Assembly (NCBI GenBank): GCA_009801015.1
Contig: VHZZ01005181.1
Location: 9,301 to 33,147, forward strand
Length of the DNA: 23,847 nt
Source: Silene noctiflora
Lineage: Eukaryota; Streptophyta; Magnoliopsida; Caryophyllales; Caryophyllaceae
Direction: 5' to 3'
Shown: in pieces, positions 8,679 to 20,051 of the stretch
Layout of the letters: the number at the start of each line of letters is the position of its first letter
How positions within the stretch are numbered: the first letter of the stretch is position 1
Translations under genes and position numbers: made by a program
Notes under the pieces: model-generated
Databases searched by the model: none
What the model was told of the DNA's origin: nothing
Seen by the model: the letters and a program-made list of their open reading frames with translations, nothing else

Positions 8679-11600
8679 ATGGAGACCCCTGTGGTTAAAT
8701 CGAGGGGTCGACCGAGGAAGAGGAGAAGGGAGGAGGATTCTCCGACTGAGGTGGTTGAGATTGGTATTGTTGGTGGGAGTAATGTGGATGGTAAAGAGAA
8801 TGGGGAGAAGATGGGGAATTCTCGTAAAAGGGGTCGTCCGCCTAAAAGGGTGGTGGAAATGAGGGGAGAGGCGATGATTGGGAGGTATGTGTTGAAGAAG
8901 TTTGATGGGAGTGGTACGTTTCTTGGGAAGATCATCTCTTATGATAGTGGATTGTATAGGGTTGATTATGAGGATGGGGATTGTGAGGATTTGGATAGTG
9001 GAGAGTTGCGTGAGTTTGTGATTGGTGATGAACGGCAGAGGTTTGTAGGTGAGTTGTTGGAAAGGAAGAAGAGATTGGATGAAGCGATTGAGAAACGAAG
9101 TGTCATGAAGTTGAAAGAGGAGCCTGGCAAGGGTGTTAGTTTGAAAGGCAAACCTGAGGTGGGTGCGAATTTGAAAGAGGAGGCGACGAAGGTGGATTCT
9201 GTAGAGGTGGTTTGTGCATTACAAAAGGTGGACGAACAGAATGCTGGGAATGTACTGAATGATTCGAGGAAGATTGAGGTGAGTGAGTGTCCTGGTGAGG
9301 ATGTTAGTGGCAGTGATATTAATGAAAATGATGATGGTGATAAAGACGAAGATTATTGTTCTGAGGATGATGACGATTCGTCTGATGATTCTTGTGAGTA
9401 TGGTTTGGGCTGGGAAACGAGGGCGGATACGGAGATCCCTGCCATACTTCCTCCAGAACTGCCTCCATCTTCTGGGACCATTGGTGTTCCAGAGGAATAC
9501 GTCTCACATCTCTTTTCAGTACATGGTTTTCTACGTACATTCAGTGTTCATTTGTTCTTGAGTCCCTTTACACTAGATGATCTTGTGGGTTGTCTTAAAT
9601 GTTCTACCCCAAACACATTATTGGATGCTATTCACGTTGCTCTTTTGAGGGTTTTGAGACGGCATCTTGAAAGTCTTGCATCTGAAGGATCTCAGCTTGC
9701 ATCAAAGTGTATGAGGTAATATAATCCGTCTCCTTTATGCTCTCGATTTAAGAATTTCGAAGGAATCGTGGAGCTTGCTTGAGAGTGTCTTTGTTTTGGG
9801 TGCATTTTTTTTTTTAATATTCATTCCAGTTTTTGTTTCTTTTGGTTTACTTTTACAGAGCCATTGACTGGAGCTTGCTTGATAATTTGACGTGGCCAGT
9901 TTACTTGGTCCATTATTTGATTGCAATGGGGCATTTAAATGGATCAGAGTGGAAGGGATTTTACATAGATGCTTTAGAGAAGGAATACTGTACCTTATCT
10001 ATTGAGACCAAACTGACAGTTCTGCAAATTTTGTGTGATGATGTTCTTGATGCCGAAGAGATAAGGTCAGAGATAGACACACGGGAAGAGTCCGAAGTTG
10101 GTGTTGATTCTGATGTGATTTTTTCAAATCCTTTTGACAAAGTGACCAGACATTCATATCCCAGAAATTCAAAGTCTTCTGTTGGGAAAGATAGAGACAA
10201 ATCAAGTGCGGTTACAGAAAACAGTGTCTTATTCGGTTCAAAGACGGTGAAAAGTGATGATCACAACATAGATACTGACGATGTTGGTGAGGATGGTAAT
10301 AGGGATGAATGCCGACTTTGTGGAATGGAGGGAATGCTAATTTGCTGTGATGGTTGTCCATCTGCTTATCACTCAAGATGCATAGGTGTCAACAAATTAT
10401 CGATACCGGATGGAGAATGGTTTTGTCCTGAATGTACAATCGGCAGAATTGGTCCACCGATTAACAGTGGAACATCACTGAGAGGAGCTGAAGTATTTGG
10501 GGTGGATTCTTATGCTCAATTGTTTTTGGGTACTTGCAGCCACTTATTGGTGTAAGTTTAAGCTTCCCTTAGCTTGCTCTTTTTTCTTTATTTTTTCTAT
10601 TTTGCTTAACATGACCAATTATATATGTATATAATTTTAGCAAAAAAATTTAGAAAACGGAAGGTAGCTTGTTGGTGAATATAACATGTTCAGTAGTTTG
10701 GTTCAACATATGCAAGTACACTAGATAGGAGCTAGCTTGTCTGAGATGGACGATGAGAGGACACAGGCATAATGGAAAGCATAGCATAAAAGAGGCCATT
10801 GATGTTATGCTGCATTTTGGAAGGAAACTTGTGAAAGAAATGAAATCTAGTTAATGCGTGTCAAGAGTACAGGGACTATTATAGGGTGCGAAATATATCT
10901 ATGGCACCTTTCCGTTTCTAATGGAGTGAAAGTCTCATAAACTTTGGCTTTGGAATATGTTCAATCCAAGCGAATCTTCTGTAGTTGGCTAATTGGATAC
11001 GCTTGTATTGTGAAGCATTGGTTGTGGATGCAATTCTTATCACAATTTCATTATGGGTCATTTAATAAATAACCGCTCTATGTTTGAGATTAAAGAGTAA
11101 AGTTTTTACATATGGCACTGCCTTGCCATAGGTGGGGGCTTTTGAGGTACTTGGGCTAATGTTATCTATCCGTCTAATTGCGAAATATATTGTCATGATC
11201 TGTATTGCTGTGTGGATTAACTGAATCCCAATTTATTTTGAATGACTTCAATTGCAGGCTAAAGGTCTCTCTCAAGGCATCTTCTTTTGTGAGATACTAC
11301 AATCGTAATGATGTTCCGACAGTTCTTTCAGTGCTTTGCTCATCTCCTTACCATTCAATTTCTTACTTAGGGATCTGTCAGGCTATATCGAAGTACTGGG
11401 AACTACCACAGCCTGTGGTATCACCTCTTATGATTAATCAAAGTATGGTTGTGGATAATAAAGATGATAGGCTGTTATCTTTTCAATCTCATCTTTCTGC
11501 CGAGAATAGGAATGAGCAGGCTCTCCACAATTATGCTACTAGTGTTGGTGAAAGCTCTATACATGATGCCTCTGGATTAGGCAATGGGCATCTTAAATCT

Positions 11601-13901
11601 GCTTCTGATAGTATTTCGCTGGGTGCAGCATTGCAAAATGACCCCAAAAGCATGCTGTACTCTAGTGTTTCTTCAATGAGACAAAATGCAACCAATATGA
11701 CCAGCGTGCTTCCCGAGCAGGCTGAGCTTTCTCAATCAACACAAGTAGGGCTGGCTGATCAATCAACTACTGCGGAAATTGCTGTGTGCACCTCTGGGTA
11801 CGCCACCGGCACAAGCCATAAAAATGGTGTATGTTTTCCAGAAAGCTATCATTTGCAAGTGGGAGAAGTAAGTGTCAGAACTGTTGGCAAAACATCCCAG
11901 AAAAAGGATACTTGCTTATACATGGGATCTATATTCAAACCACTTGCTTATGTCAATAATTATGTTCACGGAGCCTTTGCAGCATCTGCTGCCGCAAATT
12001 TTGCTGGTCTATCATCTGATGAAAATCAAGCTTCTGAGATACATGCGTCAGATCCTAGAAAGGCCATGGCTGCTAATGTTTCGTTACAAGCAAAAGCTTT
12101 CTCATCTGCAGCTGTTCGCTTCTTTTGGCCTAGTACTGTAAAGAAACTCGTTGAAATTCCGAGGGAGCGTTGTAGTTGGTGTTTTCACTGCAAAGCCCCT
12201 GTTACCAGCAAGAAAGCTTGCTTGCTAAATCAAGCTGCACTGAATGCTACTAGAGCAGAAATGAAGTTTATTTCTGGCTTGCGGTTGGAGAAAATAGTAG
12301 ACGGTGGTCTTTATGGCATAGCAGCATATACATTATTCATGGAAGAAAGTTTTCGTGGTTTGACAGTTGGACCATTTCGGAGTTCAAGCTTTCGAGAACA
12401 GTGGCGTAAAAAAGTAGAGCAGGCTTCAGCTTGCTGTGAGATAAAGTCTCTATTGCTTGAAGTAAGTTGCTGTTTTTTTGACAGAAATTTCTTCTTTTGT
12501 TCCCCTATTAAAGATATAAAGGCCTAATGCTCATAACTTGAACTCAAATCTGATTTATGTTACTTCTTGACTTGCTTTCTCTTTTAAATCTTTTTGGACA
12601 CGTATACTGTAGGTAGCAGTTGGTCTTTCATTCATTTAAATCCTTGGTTTATCATATACTGCATCTATGTCTGTTTCCTCAGAAAATGGCTATTTTTTTT
12701 GTAAATACATGAAGGGGGCTTAGGTTTGAATTCCGGACCTCTCACATTCGAAGAGAGAATCATGCCGCTGGATAGTACACTCATAAACTTGTTGAAGCTG
12801 TTAAAATCCAATGTCATGTTCTTAGATCTTAAAGTTGTGATTGTGGAGGAGTCAAGGCTGTTCTTATTTATCATCCTTTTCACTGTGTGGGTGCTATATG
12901 AGTAGCTTGATATCTGAAGTGGTATTCACATGTATCATTCATCATCAACCTTGCCTTCTTTTTATAATTGCGCAGCTTGAGAGAAATCTCTGCTCAATTG
13001 CCGTCTCATCAGAATGGACTAAACTCGTAGACACATGGATGGATGAATCTCCAGTACCTCAGAGTGCTGCTGCATCTGGGCCTGTTCAGAAGCGTGGTCC
13101 TGGGAAACGTAAGAAAAATAATACGATACCTGAGGCTGCAGATGATGATCATAATGATTCTAAAGAATTGTGCTGGTGGCGGGGAGGGAAGTTGGCAAAG
13201 TTTGTATTCCAGAGAGGAATATTTCCTAGTCCATTTCTTAGGAAGGCAGCTCGTCAAGGTGCCATATCTTCTCTAAATTGCTCTCCATCATCCATGGTTT
13301 GGTGTTAACAGAATCTGCTCTAGGAGGCTCCAGTCTTAACTAAGTCACACTCTCTTTGCATAATTGTCAACAATGTATAATTAAATGTGATCTTCTAGGA
13401 GTTAGTGTGTTTAAATGTGCTCTTTTCCTATTGGGTTGGGAGTTGCATATTGGCTCTGTGCCTCTGAGCACCTTCTTAGGACTAATGTTTGTCGCCCTCT
13501 TTGCACCCCTAAATTAGAAGTCTAAACACGGGTTGAAGAAGCTTTCATTCTTATTTGATCTGGATGATGGGATCATGTGTGATTTGTCAGCCAATGTTTT
13601 ATACTTCTTTGATTTTACGGAGGTTCAATACTTGTTAGGCCTGAGTGCAGAACCCTATGTCTGCTAGATCTGTTTAGGAGTATGACCATGTTTGACATAA
13701 CTGATTTTATAGAAGTTGGCTAATGCCACCTATGCTTTAGGCTTTTCTGGAGCCTGCATTCTGCAGGATGTAACCAACTCTTCAAAGGTTGGATGTTGGA
13801 CGGAGGCCTTCAATAACCTATACATACGGCACCAGTAGACCCGAAACAGGCTACTCATTATTTACACTAGTTAGCTAAATTATGTCTGTCTGTTGCAGAT
13901 A

Positions 13902-13934
<33 letters not shown>

Positions 13935-16900
13935 GGGCTTAATAATTTTTAGCTTCTCTTTTATAATTCTGATTTGTAAATATTTGGCCTTGAACTCTGA
14001 GTTAGAAAATTTAGACAGTACCAGTCTTTGATTGAACTGGTCTAGAAGCTTATAAATATTCATCCGGGTGTATAAAATTATTAATTACTGAAGTTGTTTC
14101 ACATAGACTTAAAATTATAAAGCTTCTAACTGTCTTTTTACTTTTAAATACTTATACTCCCTCCCTTCAAAATCAAACTCCCCATTTGGTTTATTGGGGT
14201 CAAAGTTGCTAAACGTTAACAATTTATGGTTACAAAAACAAAGATTTAATGTATTTACACTTTTGTATTTACATTTGTTATCAAATAGTTTTCCATAAAT
14301 AAATGTTTCAAATTTTTTTTCTAACATATTGATGGAGAAAAGCATGGTCAAAGTAGCGTCTTGGAGACTGTACAAAAGCAAATGGGGTGTTTGGTTTTGA
14401 AGGGAGGGAGTATCATACTATCATGTTACTATTTTGTTGCAAGTTAACCCAATTACATCAATCTGAAAGGATTAGGTAATAAGCTCATATTTTTCTAACT
14501 GTCCGAGAGAAATAAGTTTGAGGACTAAGTGATGAAAGTGAATTGTTCGTGCTTGCTTTAGTCCAAGCAGTTCGGTCCAAACCAAAATATGTTTAATCCT
14601 AGTTAATGATATTTTGCTTTTGTGAACTACATAGTTTTCTGAAGAACTTGTGTTGTTTTAATGGCACTTATCGTCCTGCTCTCGTTTATCTGATCTTTTT
14701 TTCTCTGAGAATGGAATTTACAAGGGGAAAAGAATAAACTTTATGTTGTAAAAGCATCACGATTAAGATGATTTTTGAATCACTATAGTCTCAAATCGTT
14801 TTTGTGGGTTTTTCTAGGTGGTTCAAAGAGGCTTCCCGGAATCTATTATGCCGATGGTTTAGATGTACCCAAGAGAAGCAGACAATTCATATGGAGAGCA
14901 GCTGTTGAGATGGCTAAGGATGCTTCGCAGCTAGCACTTCAGGTTATATGTCTGATATGCTTGTAACACTTGTTTGCTCACTTGGGTTTGTTTGCTGCTT
15001 TATGAGCTCAACTGGAATGACCTTTTCCATCAGGTGAGATACCTGGACCAGCATATAAAATGGAGCGATGTTGTTCGTCCTGAGCAAAATCCAGTCGATG
15101 GAAAAGGTCCGGAAACAGAGGCATTTGCTTTTAGGAATGCTCGGATATGCGATAAGAGGACTACGGAAAACAAGATTCTATATGGAATAGTTTTTGGAAG
15201 TCAGAAGCACCTCTCTTCCCGTCTCATGAAGAGCATTATTGAGAAAGAAGAATGTGAAGATGGAAGCTTGAAGTATTGGTTTCTCGAAGCACGCGTTCCC
15301 TTGTATTTGGTCAAAGAATATGAGGAAAAGGCAGAAACAACTGATTTCTCACCTCCTGTAAAACCTGATCGTTACACTAAACGTCAAAGGAGGCAATTGA
15401 AAGCTTCTCGTAAAGACATATTTGTCTATCTTTCACTCAAGAGGGATGATTTGCATGTGTGTCCCTGTGCGTCTTGTCACACGGATGCTTTACTTGAGTA
15501 ATTTTCTTCCCTATTCTTTTATAATCTCACGTTTCTTTATTGATATTTCGTAAATCCATCTTCAATATCAACTTTATATATTGACTTCTCTTTTCTTCTT
15601 TTTGGTGCGTGATTTTCAGACTGGCTGTTACATGTAATACATGTGAAGGTAAGCTCATTTATAACTCGTCTTAACTTATGTGAATTCCAGTTGACAGCAT
15701 GACACAATCTGACAGTCGGTAGCATAATTTAAAATCTCGGCCTATGTCTCGTATCATCCGAGATGTATCCGTATAGGAGCCTGCGGATATGAGATATCCC
15801 GAGATGTATTGGGTGAACTAAAAATAGAAAATATCTGCACGTCCGAATTATTTTGTGTGATATGGCCCACAAAGAACCTGAGATGACCCAGTTAGAAAAC
15901 TTTGTAATGAAAAACACTAAAAAAATTGTATAATATTGGTGAAATTAATTATTCTAATTTCTAAATAAATACTCCCTCCATTCCGAATCCCGATCATTTG
16001 TACCTTTGGTTTTGGCACAAAGACCAAGGAGAGGGGGGAGGAGACCATTTTTAGATATAGTTGTTGATTGACAAGTGGATCAAGATGAGGTGGATGATCA
16101 AATAACTCCTGAAATTCATTCCTAAATTAGAAAGGTAGACAAATGAGTGAGACAACCAAAAATGAAATAGGTAAACAAATGACCGGGACAAAGGGAGTAT
16201 AGCCTTAACTTTATATGACATAGCAATTGATGATAAAATATCTGCAAAAGCTTATCTGATGCAACCTAGCTTTAGATGATCATTTCCAGTTGGTATTTTA
16301 CTTGGTCTTATCTTATGCAACCTACTTTCCTTTCCCTAGTTTTACACTTTTACCCTGTCTTTCCTTTTACCTTTCGTGGGTCACGTGTACTGTGTATTTG
16401 TGACTAGTTGACCTCTCAAGGACGACATATATTGTGCCAGATTTATGCAACTACCCGGCTAAGCGGTTGTTTTATTTATGTTTTTCGTTCAGGTTATTGT
16501 CACAAGACTTGCATGTTGAGTTCAACAGAACTCATGGACGAGGATATCGAATTTAGAGCCATTTGCAAGCAGTGCTCACAACGTAAACTTCTCTCCCAAT
16601 CTAACAATAGTGTTGAATCTCCAATCAGCCCATTAGCCATGCAGGGGCAAGAATTTCAGAATTCTGCTGTAGTTCTTAAAAGTGGAAAGTTAAAATCAAG
16701 CGGTCAACATCAGAATTCTACAACAGCTGGCAAAAGTTCGAGGTCAAAAAGCTGTACCCAACAATTTTCATCTGTTGGAACTTCTGATAAGCGATCTAAA
16801 TCTGGGAGCAAATCAAGCAAGGGCAAATCAAGTAAGAGCAAAACAAGTAAGAGTGAGAGAAAAGCATCCTTGTGCCACGGTCTAATATGGAAGAAGAAGT

Positions 16901-18333
16901 CTTCTAATGATGATGGATCTGATTTTCGGCTTAGAAATATCATCTTTAGGGGCTCTTCAGAAGGTTTGGCGTTGCAGCCAAAATGTCACTTGTGCCAAAT
17001 GCCTTATAGTCCTAATTTGATGTACATTCGTTGTGAGGCGATATGTGAAAGTAAGTTTATGAATAATTATCAGTTCTATTTATAGCTTCTTTGTCCTCAA
17101 TACTATCTCCCATTTAACTTTGTTGGTCAATCATTGTCAACTTTAACTAATATTTTCTCACATTATACAACAGCTGCGGCTTTTTAATAATGATAATATG
17201 AAAGTTGCTATTTTGATACAAACCATACAACAAACATGCCATAACTTCACATTTATATTTCCACATATATTTTGAGAATTTAGTGGTCGTAGTTGACCTT
17301 CATTGACCGTGAAATCGGGTCAATAAGGTTAAGATGGAGGTAGTTGATTGGTATCATGTCATAATTGGTTCACATATATATGCTTTCCACTTGTGCAGAT
17401 TGGTACCATGCTGATGCTGTTCAACTAGATGAGTCCAAGCTTCCTGAATTGTTTGGTTTTAAATGTTGCAAATGTCGTAGAATTAAATCCCCTACATGCC
17501 CTTATGCTGATGAGGATCCTAAGAAGACCGAGGTCAGAAAACTACTTATTAGGGGTCCAAAGGAGGAGACGGTGGATGCGAACTCCCTCTCTGAAGCTAC
17601 ATCAGACCAGGCTGATTCCTTGGCCTCAACTCCACTGTCGCTGATTGAGATAGATGAAGAAGATGATGATATGTTTACAGAGACAGGCGATCCTCTTCTT
17701 AGGTCTGTTTCAGAAATCAAACAGACGCCCGATCCGAATGCAGAACCGGGTTTTGACCAGAACAGTTTTGGGCCAGGCCCTCAAAAGCTTCCAGTCAGAA
17801 GGCACATGCAGAGTGAAAAAGACGATGATGGGCTTACCTGGACTGATTTCTCTTCGGTCCAGTTACCTACATCCGATGAGACCAAGAATTTCCCTGACCC
17901 GAATGTTGAGTGGGATATATGCGATGGAGGTGTCCAAGAGGGACCCTCACTAAACTGTGATGGTTTCAACTACGAGAGTGACTATGAACCACAAACCTAC
18001 TTCTCTTTCACAGAATTGTTGGAAAATGACGGTGATAATCAGTTGGAAGGAGTAGATGCATCAAGTGGGGGTTGGAATGATATCCCTGGTGAATATTCCT
18101 TAAATGGGTTTATGGAGCATTGCAATGTAAGTTCCTTTGATGACCTTCTCGAGGCAAAGGCGCCCATAGAGCCCTCAGCAGAACTTCGGTGTGAGGTGTG
18201 CCAAGTAGCAACTCCAGCTCCTGATCTTGCTTGCCACATATGTGGAATACAGATTCACAGGCATTGTTCACCATGGGACGACGTGTTTCCTGGGGGCTTG
18301 TGGAGTTGTGGCCAGTGTCGTGAATGGAGCTAA
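8679..18333 (+). CDS. PTM: PTM-like DDT/WHIM/PHD-finger chromatin protein, nine exons, 1775 aa
   Basis: Coding exons: 8679-9715, 9859-10551, 11258-12461, 12976-13258, 14818-14942, 15034-15497, 15620-15648, 16493-17050, 17399-18333 (5328 nt including TAA). All junctions are GT-AG and in phase. Domains by residue: AT-hook-like RGRPRKRRR (9-17) and RKRGRPPKR (about 50); Tudor-like GTFLGKIISYDSGLYRVDYEDGD (about 66-115); an acidic stretch; DDT (about 266-350); WHIM-type helix (384-425); PHD1 CRLCGMEGMLICCDGC...WFCPEC (494-540); CxxC motif CSWCFHC (about 870); WWRGGKL (about 1043); WHIM-like EARVPLYLVKEYEE; PHD2 (about 1258-1305); PHD3 (about 1442-1490); a last Cys/His module (1728-1775) ending CREWS. 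Order and length match Arabidopsis PTM (AT5G35210, about 1700 aa), reported as an envelope-associated transcription factor in chloroplast-to-nucleus signalling; that role has been disputed. Two PTM-like paralogues exist in Arabidopsis, so orthology is likely but not proven. I see no convincing transmembrane helix. The ATG at 8679 is the first in this frame and opens the conserved basic N-terminus. Confidence 0.93.
10552..11257 (+). other. intron 2 of the PTM-like gene (706 bp)
   Basis: Donor T|GTAAGT and acceptor TTGCAG|G split a valine codon inside LLVLKVSLKAS. The intron holds unique-looking AT-rich DNA; I recognised no repeat or RNA gene in it. The first intron (9716-9858, 143 bp) is likewise featureless apart from a T-tract. 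Confidence 0.85.
12462..12975 (+). other. intron 3 of the PTM-like gene (514 bp)
   Basis: Donor GAA|GTAAGT and acceptor GCGCAG|CTT, phase 0. A stretch near 12720 (TAGGTTTGAATTCCGGACCTC) looks like a degenerate tRNA B-box, as found in SINE or tRNA-derived repeats; no A-box or tail was found, so it is left unassigned. Confidence 0.85.
13897..13934. repeat. (AT)n microsatellite followed by a T-tract
   Basis: About ten AT dinucleotides run directly into about 16 thymines, within intron 4. Confidence 0.9.
14157..14410. mobile_element. Stowaway-type MITE in intron 4 (254 bp)
   Basis: The termini CTCCCTCCCTTCAAAATCAA and TTGGTTTTGAAGGGAGGGAG are inverse copies over more than 30 bp (extending through the CCCCATTTG region), flanked by TA at 14155-14156 and 14411-14412. 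The interior is AT-rich and non-coding. The well-preserved termini suggest a relatively recent insertion. Confidence 0.9.
15649..16492 (+). other. intron 7 of the PTM-like gene (844 bp)
   Basis: Donor GAAG|GTAAGC and acceptor GTTCAG|GT, splitting the glycine codon in CEGYCHKTC of PHD2. It contains the Stowaway MITE at 15972-16197. A preceding stretch (about 15730-15815) repeats the words CCGAGATGTAT and GATATCCCGAGATG and may be another unclassified repeat. Confidence 0.85.
15972..16197. mobile_element. Stowaway-type MITE in intron 7 (226 bp)
   Basis: It begins CTCCCTCCATTCC followed by CCGATCATTTGT and ends ACAAATGACCGGGACAAAGGGAG, an imperfect inverse, with TA at 15970-15971 and 16198-16199. 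It is the same family as the fragment at 7040-7145 (shared GATCATTTGT and GGTTTTGG...ACCAAGGA blocks) and a different one from the intron 4 element. Confidence 0.85.
17051..17398 (+). other. intron 8 of the PTM-like gene (348 bp)
   Basis: Donor GAAA|GTAAGT and acceptor TGTGCAG|AT create an asparagine codon, giving ICENWYHADAV across the junction inside PHD3. The intron is AT-rich; nothing else was recognised. Confidence 0.85.
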
Positions 18334-18644
18334 CCATCTTGTTCTTATGTCGTCTATGTGCTGATTGTATAGGACTTTTAGTGGGAGCCTTAGCCCGTTA
18401 GGCTATAGCCGGTGGCTGCTTACTGGGGTTATATTGTGGTCTATTGTGAGATGTTCATTCTTTTGCTCTTTTTAAACCACATGTTGCTTACCTGATTAGT
18501 GATTAGCAGTAGTACAGTTTTAGCTTTAGATTTTTTGGCCGCCCTTGACGGAAGATGATTTTTTTCTTGTGTTACTGTAACAGGGAAATGAAAGGAACTA
18601 TGTAATTGAAAGACAAAAAATAATTTTATTGGCCTGTGGGAAAG
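18334..18644 (+). other. 3' UTR region of the PTM-like gene
   Basis: T-rich downstream sequence without another gene. AATAATTTTATT near 18620 is a possible near-upstream polyadenylation element, but the cleavage site cannot be assigned. A minus-strand frame at 18441-18680 has no supporting features. Confidence 0.4.
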
Positions 18645-19430
18645 AAGTAACACCAAATTCGATTTAAATCTTCGCCGCATGGGTTATTACTCATTAGAGA
18701 ATTTTCATTTACACAGATGGTTTTTTTCCCCTTATTGTTGCGCCCATTTTTTCGCAATTGGCTGCTTGAAAATTAGCTAGTGCATAGTATAGTTCGCGTG
18801 TAAAGAACTGATCCCGGTTTTCATCAGTCAGGCAATTGATGTTTTAGTCGATGGCCGTGATCAAGGCAATGGGGTGTTTGAAAATTTTGCTCTACGTCTA
18901 GCTGAATAATTAAGTCGGATGTTTTTTTAGAATATGAGGGAGTATAACGACTAGTCGAGTAACAATTATGACATGCCAATTGACTACAGTGACTACTGTA
19001 GCATTAAACTTCCCATCTGATCGAGCTTATACGTAAATTTTGAAATAACACATACTTAGGTAAAGTATAAAACGATCTGACTATAAACTGTATATAAGAC
19101 GTTAAATGTGAAACTTCACAATGTCTCAACGCGAGCTGATTGTAGAACGATCCGTTTTAAGGATTGTCAGCCGGAGCAGAAACAGGAGCGCGACAAAAGA
19201 GTTGATCACACAAGTAACACAACCATGTGACTGAAATACAAGTCTAAACCAGTACACGGCTCGAAACTTGAAGCATTACTATATGAAAAAAATGGTAAGT
19301 GCAATTAAATTTTCTAAAAAATTTTGATTAGATTTTGGTAAATTGTAATTTGGTAATAAGATCTTTGGAAATATTTGATTTTCTAAAAAAAATTGATTTT
19401 CTAGATATAGGAAAAATATATACTCCCCCA
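18645..19430. repeat. tandem duplication unit A (deleted copy)
   Basis: Segments of this stretch recur in the same order in 19571-20815: AAGTAACACCAAATTCG (18645 and 19571), CAATTGATGTTTTAGTCGAT (18834 and about 19627), TTGTAGAACGATC (about 19140 and 20008), GTCTAAACCAGTA (about 19243 and 20131), ATGGTAAGTGCAATT (about 19291 and 20658) and TAGATTTTGGTAAATT (about 19330 and 20720). Unit A lacks about 0.5 kb that unit B has between the last two pairs. Confidence 0.85.
19157..19260 (-). pseudogene. remnant of a small membrane-protein gene (C-terminal end only)
   Basis: On the minus strand a TGLDLYFSHMVV-like stretch, then after a frameshift FCRAPVSAPADNP and a stop at 19159-19157, parallels the C-terminus of the gene at 20052 (TGLDMFLALAWFCSTLVGG then AAPAPAP). 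The N-terminal membrane segments and the promoter are missing: sequence upstream of the remnant joins directly to DNA that lies beyond the promoter in unit B. It is a non-functional, internally deleted duplicate. Confidence 0.7.
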
Positions 19431-20051
19431 GAAAATATTTTCACCCCGTTTATATTGCGGTCTTGAAGACGACACTTTTATAGTATTTTTTGACGTCTAT
19501 ATATTACTTTTTTTTCTTGAAAGTTTCATTTTCTAAATATAAATAACAGCAAATTCGATCATCTAGATATAAGTAACACCAAATTCGGGTGCATAGAATT
19601 GATCCCGGATTTTATTATTAATCAGACAATTGATGTTTTAGTCGATGGGCGTGATCAAGGTCGAGGAAGTTACCGAGTTTCAATTAAACAAAACTTATAA
19701 AAAAAAGAGCTTGATAAAAAAATTGACAATACAAAGATATATCTCTAACAACAAATTTTGTCTGTTTGAAGGTTATAAATTTTGTCTTGTAATATGATTT
19801 GTCCGATGTAATGTATTTGTAAAAATAAATAAAGTAGAAATAATTGAAGGAAGGAATCAGGAAAAATAATTAAAAATGAGTATTATATATTGCATATAAC
19901 TTCGCAAAGCATTCATCTAAACCCAACTTAAATATATAGAAATAAGAAATACTTAGGTAAGTGTAAATGATACGATTATAAACTGAATAGAGTATAAAAT
20001 GAGCTAATTGTAGAACGATCAGACAACAAATCGAATCGAATATGTATCAAT

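Larger units (their letters stand above)
13259..14817 (+). other. intron 4 of the PTM-like gene (1559 bp)
   Basis: This is the longest intron. Donor CAAG|GTGCCA and acceptor TTCTAG|GT split a glycine codon in RQGGSKR. It contains an (AT)n run with a T-tract at about 13897-13934 and a complete Stowaway MITE at 14157-14410; the rest is unremarkable. Confidence 0.85.

Noticed and set aside
12700..12790. tRNA gene or SINE in intron 3
   Set aside because: A B-box-like word is present, but there is no A-box at the right distance, no cloverleaf and no tail or target duplication that I can see.
17502..17969. Minus-strand frames within the last exon of the PTM-like gene
   Set aside because: They are antisense shadows of the acidic coding sequence, with no independent features.
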